Shown here one piece after another: positions 34,709 through 38,212 of a stretch of DNA of 38,212 nt. The translations under genes and the position numbers were made by a program. How positions within the stretch are numbered: position 1 is the first letter of the stretch; each line of letters opens with the position of its first letter. The notes beneath the pieces were generated by a model. That model saw only the letters and a program-made list of their open reading frames with translations. It was not told where the DNA came from and did not search any database. The stretch is from Deltaproteobacteria bacterium UBA6967 (GTDB taxonomy: Bacteria; SAR324; NAC60-12), in contig DJYX01000054.1 in assembly GCA_002450295.1 (NCBI GenBank), positions 1,503-39,714 of the forward strand, given 5' to 3'.

Positions 34709-35536
34709 TCACTGAGGAACGGCTTCTCGACTCATTTTCTTTTCTTTTTCCTGGTTCTTCAGATTTTTCATCGCTTCGGAAATGACATCATCATCATGAT
34801 GGTGCCAATCAATAATTCTAAACTCTCCATCTTGAGTTTCTACCAACGCTGTACACGATTCCACCCAGTCACCATCGTTCATATAAACCACGTTGCCAAT
34901 TTTACGAATTTCAGGTGTATGGATGTGCCCACAAATCACCCCATCGTAACCTTGCTTTTCGCAGTAGGTGGCAACATTCGATTCAAACTTGAAGACAAAG
35001 TTAGTTGCCCGCTTAACCTGTGCCTTTAAGATTCTACTAAGTGGCCAATACGCAAAGCCAATCGACCGACGGATGATGTTGATCCAGCGGTTCAGAAACA
35101 GCGCGACATCGTATGCTCGGTCGCCTAATGCGTAAAGCCAGGTGTTGAAAGACTCAATTCCATCGAAAAGATCTCCGTGGATTACCAAGTATCGCTGTCC
35201 TCTTTTGCTTTGATGTATACATTCATTTGACAGCTCTATATTACCAAACCTCATATCGAAACTGAGCCAGTTACGTAAAGCTTCATCATGATTTCCAAGG
35301 ATGTAGTGTACCTTGGTACCCCGTTTGGCCATTGTTAGAATACGGCGAATGACGTTAGAATGTTCTTGTGGCCAGTAAACCTTGCGCTTCAGTTTCCAGA
35401 CATCAATGATGTCTCCAACAAGATAGAGTTGATCACACTCATTGTGCTTCAAGAAATGGCAGAGTTGGTTGGCTTGCGTACCCTTGGTCCCAAGATGAAT
35501 ATCTGAGATAAAAATAGCTCGGTAATAGTCTTTCAT
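34709..35536 (-). CDS. plcP: PlcP-type phospholipase C (metallophosphoesterase)
   Basis: In Sinorhizobium and marine bacteria PlcP removes headgroups from phospholipids under phosphate starvation, leaving diacylglycerol for glycolipid synthesis. The 275-residue protein has all calcineurin-fold metal ligands: Asp12 and His14 in SDIHLG, Asp42 in VGDIID, Asn82-His83-Asp84 in GNHD, His120 in VIHGD, and His204/His206 in CGHIH, then MNDGDWVESCTA, strongly PlcP-like. Such proteins are often labelled UDP-2,3-diacylglucosamine hydrolase, but the adjacency to agt favours PlcP. ATG 35536 is chosen because AAGGAG lies 9 bases upstream; ATG 35554 is in frame. The C-terminus is charged (NLKNQEKEKKMSRE). 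Confidence 0.88.
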   Translation of the reverse strand: MKDYYRAIFISDIHLGTKGTQANQLCHFLKHNECDQLYLVGDIIDVWKLKRKVYWPQEHSNVIRRILTMAKRGTKVHYILGNHDEALRNWLSFDMRFGNIELSNECIHQSKRGQRYLVIHGDLFDGIESFNTWLYALGDRAYDVALFLNRWINIIRRSIGFAYWPLSRILKAQVKRATNFVFKFESNVATYCEKQGYDGVICGHIHTPEIRKIGNVVYMNDGDWVESCTALVETQDGEFRIIDWHHHDDDVISEAMKNLKNQEKEKKMSREAVPQ

Positions 35537-35607
35537 CGGCCACGACTCCTTCATGGAAAGTTTGCACTACCAGCAATTTAGGGGAGTAATGTTTAGAAAC
35601 GATAAGT

Positions 35608-35627
35608 GTTTTGTTAATTTCCAAAAC
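35608..35627. promoter_or_regulatory. Inverted repeat between divergent plcP and the flavoprotein gene
   Basis: GTTTTG and CAAAAC arms flank TTAATTTC in the 126-base region between the two start codons. The position suits an operator or overlapping promoters. No recognisable Pho box is present here. Low certainty. Confidence 0.25.
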
Positions 35628-35662
35628 CTCAGAGCAGACTGGCAAATGGGCAGGGAAATCTA

Positions 35663-36877
35663 ATGTCAGAAGTAGTTGTCGTTGGCGGTGGCCCAGCAGG
35701 TCTATCGGCAGCATTGATTTGTGCGAGAAGAGGCCTTGACACAACTATTGTGGAGAAGCGCACTTTTCCTGTGATCAAAGCCTGTGGAGAAGGGTTGATG
35801 CCAGGTGGAGTTGATGCCCTGAAGCACTTGGTTCCTCAGGAATTGATCAACAAAATGGAATACCAGAAGTTTTCAGGAATTCGATATATTGCTCCAAACG
35901 GTGAGTGCACATCAGGCTATTTTGGCAAAGGCGATGGGTGGGGAATTGAACGCTCTGAACTTTCAAAACTACTCAGTCAGGCCGCTGAACAAGAGCCAAA
36001 AATCAAAATCCTTGAAAATACGGTTGCTACATTGAAAGGCTCACCAGAGCAACCTATCGTCCATTTCAATCACCAAACCCTGAGGCCAAATCTTCTGATC
36101 GCTGCAGACGGATTGCACTCTCCCATTAGAAGTTGGGCTGGATTAAATGGTCTCCCCTCCAAACTAAAGCGATGGGGCTTGAGGCAGCATTATCAAATTA
36201 CACCATGGACCAATTTGGTAGAGGTCCACTGGTCAAAGGATATGGAGGCCTATGTCACACCTGTATCCCCGAATACTGTTGGCGTTGCTATTCTAAGTCG
36301 CCGAGAATTGATATCAAGTTGGCAAAAGCCAATTTCTTTGAAAGAAACAGTACAAGTATTCAGTAATTTAGGACCAAAACTGCTTTTGAGCGAAGCTAAG
36401 GATCAATTGATTGGAATCGGTCCGCTTCATCAAACAGTAAAACGAACTGGAACTGGGAAAGTGGTATTGGTGGGGGATGCGGCAGGATATTTGGATGCAA
36501 TCACAGGAGAAGGAATCAGTAATGCCATGGAACAAGCTTTGCTGGTGGATCGAATACTGGAAAAGCAAAAAGAGAAGCCAAGGTTAGATGAGCTGGTGAT
36601 TGATTATTCCAACCAACTACCTGCCTTGATGAGAAGCTACTATTGGCTCACTCGGCTCACTCTGCTTTTGCATCGTCGTCCATCATTGGTCAACCAAGTT
36701 GTTAAAGTCTTTCAGAAAACTCCTTGGTTGTTCAATTACCTACTGGATTTAAATTCTGCTCGGAGTTTTTCCGAAGCAGCTAGCCATTCACTCCAAATTC
36801 ATGGAAGAAATCATGGAAGTGAACTACTCAAAGCTTTTATTAGAAGAAGTATCGGAGAGATTAGAAAGAAATCCTGA
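35663..36877 (+). CDS. FAD-dependent oxidoreductase, geranylgeranyl-reductase family
   Basis: A 404-residue flavoprotein of the GGR/FixC group, enzymes that reduce isoprenoid double bonds or oxidise lipid-like substrates. Seen: the N-terminal dinucleotide fold VVVVGGGPAGLSAALICARRG and the acidic ribose contact IVEKR; the CGEGLMPGGVDAL substrate segment typical of GGR-like enzymes; the second FAD motif VLVGDAAGYLDAITGEGIS; and a helical, basic C-terminus (HRRPSLVNQVVKVF) that may touch the membrane. A good AGGGA SD sequence precedes the ATG. It is divergent from plcP. Substrates could be a quinone or isoprenoid tail or an acyl chain; this cannot be decided from sequence. Confidence 0.85.
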   Translation: MSEVVVVGGGPAGLSAALICARRGLDTTIVEKRTFPVIKACGEGLMPGGVDALKHLVPQELINKMEYQKFSGIRYIAPNGECTSGYFGKGDGWGIERSELSKLLSQAAEQEPKIKILENTVATLKGSPEQPIVHFNHQTLRPNLLIAADGLHSPIRSWAGLNGLPSKLKRWGLRQHYQITPWTNLVEVHWSKDMEAYVTPVSPNTVGVAILSRRELISSWQKPISLKETVQVFSNLGPKLLLSEAKDQLIGIGPLHQTVKRTGTGKVVLVGDAAGYLDAITGEGISNAMEQALLVDRILEKQKEKPRLDELVIDYSNQLPALMRSYYWLTRLTLLLHRRPSLVNQVVKVFQKTPWLFNYLLDLNSARSFSEAASHSLQIHGRNHGSELLKAFIRRSIGEIRKKS

Positions 36878-36959
36878 AGGCAAGTGTGCCGGTACTTGGG
36901 CCCCGCTTGATCAGATTGAAGTGGAAAAACTATTGGTAGGAGAAGCGGACGGAGAGTGA
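36801..36959 (+). CDS. Possible 52-residue small protein overlapping the flavoprotein gene
   Basis: This frame starts 77 bases inside the end of the flavoprotein gene and runs past it. The product begins MEEIMEVNYSKLLLEEVSER, is acidic, and ends in a charged tail; a second ATG at 36813 has GGAAG upstream. It fills the otherwise empty space before the rplT end. No homology recognised. The out-of-frame overlap is larger than usual, so this may be a chance frame. Confidence 0.33.
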   Translation: MEEIMEVNYSKLLLEEVSERLERNPEGKCAGTWAPLDQIEVEKLLVGEADGE

Positions 36960-36960
36960 T

Positions 36961-36978
36961 GGGAGTCATGTGACTCCC
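36961..36978. terminator. Palindromic hairpin between convergent gene ends
   Basis: GGGAGTC-ATGT-GACTCCC forms a perfect 7-pair stem just before the rplT stop-codon side and after the plus-strand genes. There is no T-run on either strand. Location suggests a shared transcript end for the infC-rpmI-rplT operon and the flavoprotein gene. Confidence 0.45.
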
Positions 36979-36985
36979 GTAGAAA

Positions 36986-37345
36986 TCAGGCGGCAGCTTT
37001 TTGCTTCGCTTGTTCCACAAGTTTTGCAAATTCAGCAGGGTTTTCGTAGGCGAGATCAGCAAGTGATTTTCGATCAAGCCCAATTCCTGCAGCTTTCAGG
37101 CTGTGCATGAACACGCTATAATTCAAACCATGTTCACGAACAGCTGCGTTGATCCTCATGATCCACAGTTGTCTGTAATCACGCTTGCGAACCTTACGAT
37201 CACGGTAAGAATACTCTCTGGCACGCTCTACTGCGTCTTTAACAGTTCGCCATAGACGACCGCGGCCACCTCGATACCCTTTAGCGGATTTTAAATATGC
37301 ATTCTTTTTTTTGCGAGCGTGTACTGCTCTTTTAATTCGTGCCAT
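36986..37345 (-). CDS. rplT: 50S ribosomal protein L20
   Basis: An early 23S-binding assembly protein and, in several bacteria, the translational repressor of its own operon. The 119-residue product is standard: [47 protein letters not shown], and a globular C-terminus with [22 protein letters not shown] lies 8 bases before the ATG. It follows rpmI by 12 bases. Confidence 0.98.
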   Translation of the reverse strand: MARIKRAVHARKKKNAYLKSAKGYRGGRGRLWRTVKDAVERAREYSYRDRKVRKRDYRQLWIMRINAAVREHGLNYSVFMHSLKAAGIGLDRKSLADLAYENPAEFAKLVEQAKQKAAA

Positions 37346-37357
37346 TGATCAGGTCCT

Positions 37358-37561
37358 TTAAGCGTATGGGAGCAATGCGACGACTGCTTGATGATCACTG
37401 CCCTCAACATACCCTTTTTGTCTGAGGCTGCGCTTTGCATCATTACTACGCTTGCGCATGCCATGGCGCAAGTAAGCTTTTTTCCGTTTGAACTTTCCAG
37501 ATCCCGTCATTCTGAATCGCTTTGCCCCACCCTTGTGGGTTTTCATTTTGTAACCAGCCAT
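37358..37561 (-). CDS. rpmI: 50S ribosomal protein L35
   Basis: A 67-residue basic ribosomal protein with the canonical YKMKTHKGGAKRFRMTGSGK start and the KAYLRHGMRKRSNDAKRSLR core. It begins one base after the infC stop, so translation is coupled, and lies in the usual place between infC and rplT. Its own SD sequence is weak (AGAAG), in line with dependence on translation from infC. Confidence 0.98.
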   Translation of the reverse strand: MAGYKMKTHKGGAKRFRMTGSGKFKRKKAYLRHGMRKRSNDAKRSLRQKGYVEGSDHQAVVALLPYA

Positions 37562-37562
37562 A

Positions 37563-38111
37563 TTACTTCTTTTTTGATGGGGCGAGAATCATGAACATAG
37601 AGCGTCCCTCATTACGGACAGGTTGCTCAACAATCCCGTTCTCACCAATCATGCTTAGGAATCGCTCAATAAGAACCAAGCCCAAATCTTTGTGGGCCAT
37701 CTCCCGACCCATGAAAACGACATTGACTTTAACCTTGTCGCCCTCTTCAAGGAAGCGAAGAGCGTTTCGCACCTTGAACTGTAGGTCATGATCTTCAATT
37801 TTTGGTCGGAGTTTCACCTCCTTCAGATGTATTACCTTCTGATGAACCTTGGCAGCATGTTGCCTTTTGCTTTGCTGGTATTTGAACTTTCCGTAGTCCA
37901 TCAACCGGCAAACAGGCGGATCCGCCTTAGGAGAAACTTCAACTAAATCAAGTCCATCCGATTGAGCTCTGGTGAGGGCATCAGCAACTGTAATCACTCC
38001 AACCTGTCCACCCTCTCCATCAATCAATCTGATCCGCAGAGCGGTGATTTGATCATTGACTCGTATTGAGTCATCTTGCTTGTTTGGAGCTTTCGATCTA
38101 CGAATGCCTAT
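37563..38111 (-). CDS. infC: Translation initiation factor IF-3, probable ATA start codon
   Basis: IF-3 binds the 30S subunit, prevents premature joining with 50S and rejects wrong start codons. The conserved protein begins well upstream of any usual start: RVNDQITALRIRLIDGEGGQ is the normal IF-3 N-domain, followed by DLVEVSPKADPPVCRLMDYGK and the C-domain (KEVKLRPKIEDHD, KVNVVFMGREM). No ATG, GTG or TTG fits before that region. A GGAGG at 38117-38121 has ATA at 38111 five bases after it; an ATT follows at 38105. Rare start codons in infC let IF-3 repress its own synthesis, as with AUU in E. coli. With the ATA start the product is 182 residues, normal for the family. Confidence 0.93.
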   Translation of the reverse strand: MGIRRSKAPNKQDDSIRVNDQITALRIRLIDGEGGQVGVITVADALTRAQSDGLDLVEVSPKADPPVCRLMDYGKFKYQQSKRQHAAKVHQKVIHLKEVKLRPKIEDHDLQFKVRNALRFLEEGDKVKVNVVFMGREMAHKDLGLVLIERFLSMIGENGIVEQPVRNEGRSMFMILAPSKKK

Positions 38112-38116
38112 GGTCG

Positions 38117-38121
38117 CCTCC
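38117..38121 (-). promoter_or_regulatory. Shine-Dalgarno sequence that sets the infC start
   Basis: GGAGG (minus strand) is followed by CGACC and then ATA. The five-base spacing favours ATA as the start; the next rare codon, ATT, would be 11 bases away. The site sits in the 27-base gap between the tRNA 3' end and infC. Confidence 0.75.
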
Positions 38122-38138
38122 AGTAAAGTTAGATGATT

Positions 38139-38212
38139 TGGTAGGCACGGTCGGGATTGAACCGACGACCCCTACCGTGTCGAGGTAGTGCTCTCCCACT
38201 GAGCTACGCGCC
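38139..38212 (-). tRNA. tRNA-Val (anticodon GAC), first base cut off by the window end
   Basis: A full cloverleaf is readable on the minus strand: acceptor positions 2-7 GGCGCG pair with CGTGCC, TA at 8-9, D-stem GCTC/GAGC, anticodon stem CTACC/GGTAG with loop TCGACAC (GAC at 34-36), and T-arm GTCGG-TTCAATC-CCGAC. A genome-encoded CCA ends at 38139. Position 1 should be A (to pair with T72) just outside the window. Position 33 reads C where U is nearly universal. It lies 27 bases before infC on the same strand, so the two may be cotranscribed and separated by tRNA 3' processing. Confidence 0.9.

Noticed and set aside
35537..35662. Pho box in the plcP/flavoprotein spacer
   Set aside because: I searched both strands for 11-base-spaced CTGTCAT-like units and found none close to consensus.
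1..38212. Insertion sequences, phage genes, CRISPR arrays, integrase or att sites
   Set aside because: No transposase- or integrase-like protein, no terminal or spaced direct repeats of the right size, and no regular repeat array were seen.

Overview
The window reads as chromosomal DNA of a Gram-negative bacterium. It encodes secreted and lipoprotein-type leaders, a YtfJ-type periplasmic protein, phosphatidylserine decarboxylase, and a PlcP/Agt pair of the kind known from alphaproteobacteria and marine plankton. By eye the base composition is near balanced and becomes more AT-rich after about 29.5 kb. The lipid gene set, compact gene spacing, eukaryotic-type UDP-glucose dehydrogenase and zinc-less DksA fit an uncultured planktonic lineage (SAR324-like or deltaproteobacterial would be my guess), but no rRNA is present and this is inference. 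No insertion sequence, phage gene or CRISPR array was seen.

Layout. 1-7.6 kb: the end of tyrA; tig-clpP-clpX (chaperone and protease); a PfkB sugar/nucleoside kinase; a U32-family protein; then, on the minus strand, a secreted nuclease and acylphosphatase. 7.9-14.3 kb (plus): an exported cyclophilin fused to two parvulin-like domains, a CinA-like protein, phosphoglycerate mutase, a eukaryotic-type UDP-glucose dehydrogenase, and DapD (lysine/peptidoglycan). 14.4-18.4 kb: a small lipoprotein, an Na+/H+ antiporter-family membrane protein, a calcineurin-type phosphoesterase with a secreted partner, and two very small minus-strand genes. 18.6-22.7 kb (plus): dksA-like, hemL, pyrB and pyrC in one tight run. 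22.7-24.9 kb (minus): an unrecognised 641-residue protein and its 79-residue partner. 25.1-27.5 kb: proB and an RlmD-like RNA methyltransferase.

27.7-36.9 kb is the most interesting part. It is a membrane-lipid locus with a fused ornithine-lipid synthase (OlsF type), a YtfJ-like protein, a histidine-rich membrane protein, a long HemL-like PLP enzyme, phosphatidylserine decarboxylase, an Agt-type glycosyltransferase with PlcP-type phospholipase C, and a geranylgeranyl-reductase-family flavoprotein. Together these could replace phospholipids with phosphorus-free glycolipids and aminolipids. A weak Pho-box-like repeat lies in the middle. The genes alternate strands, yet neighbours overlap or nearly touch.

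37-38.2 kb (minus): a tRNA-Val, infC with a probable ATA start codon, rpmI and rplT, the usual IF3-L35-L20 translation operon.
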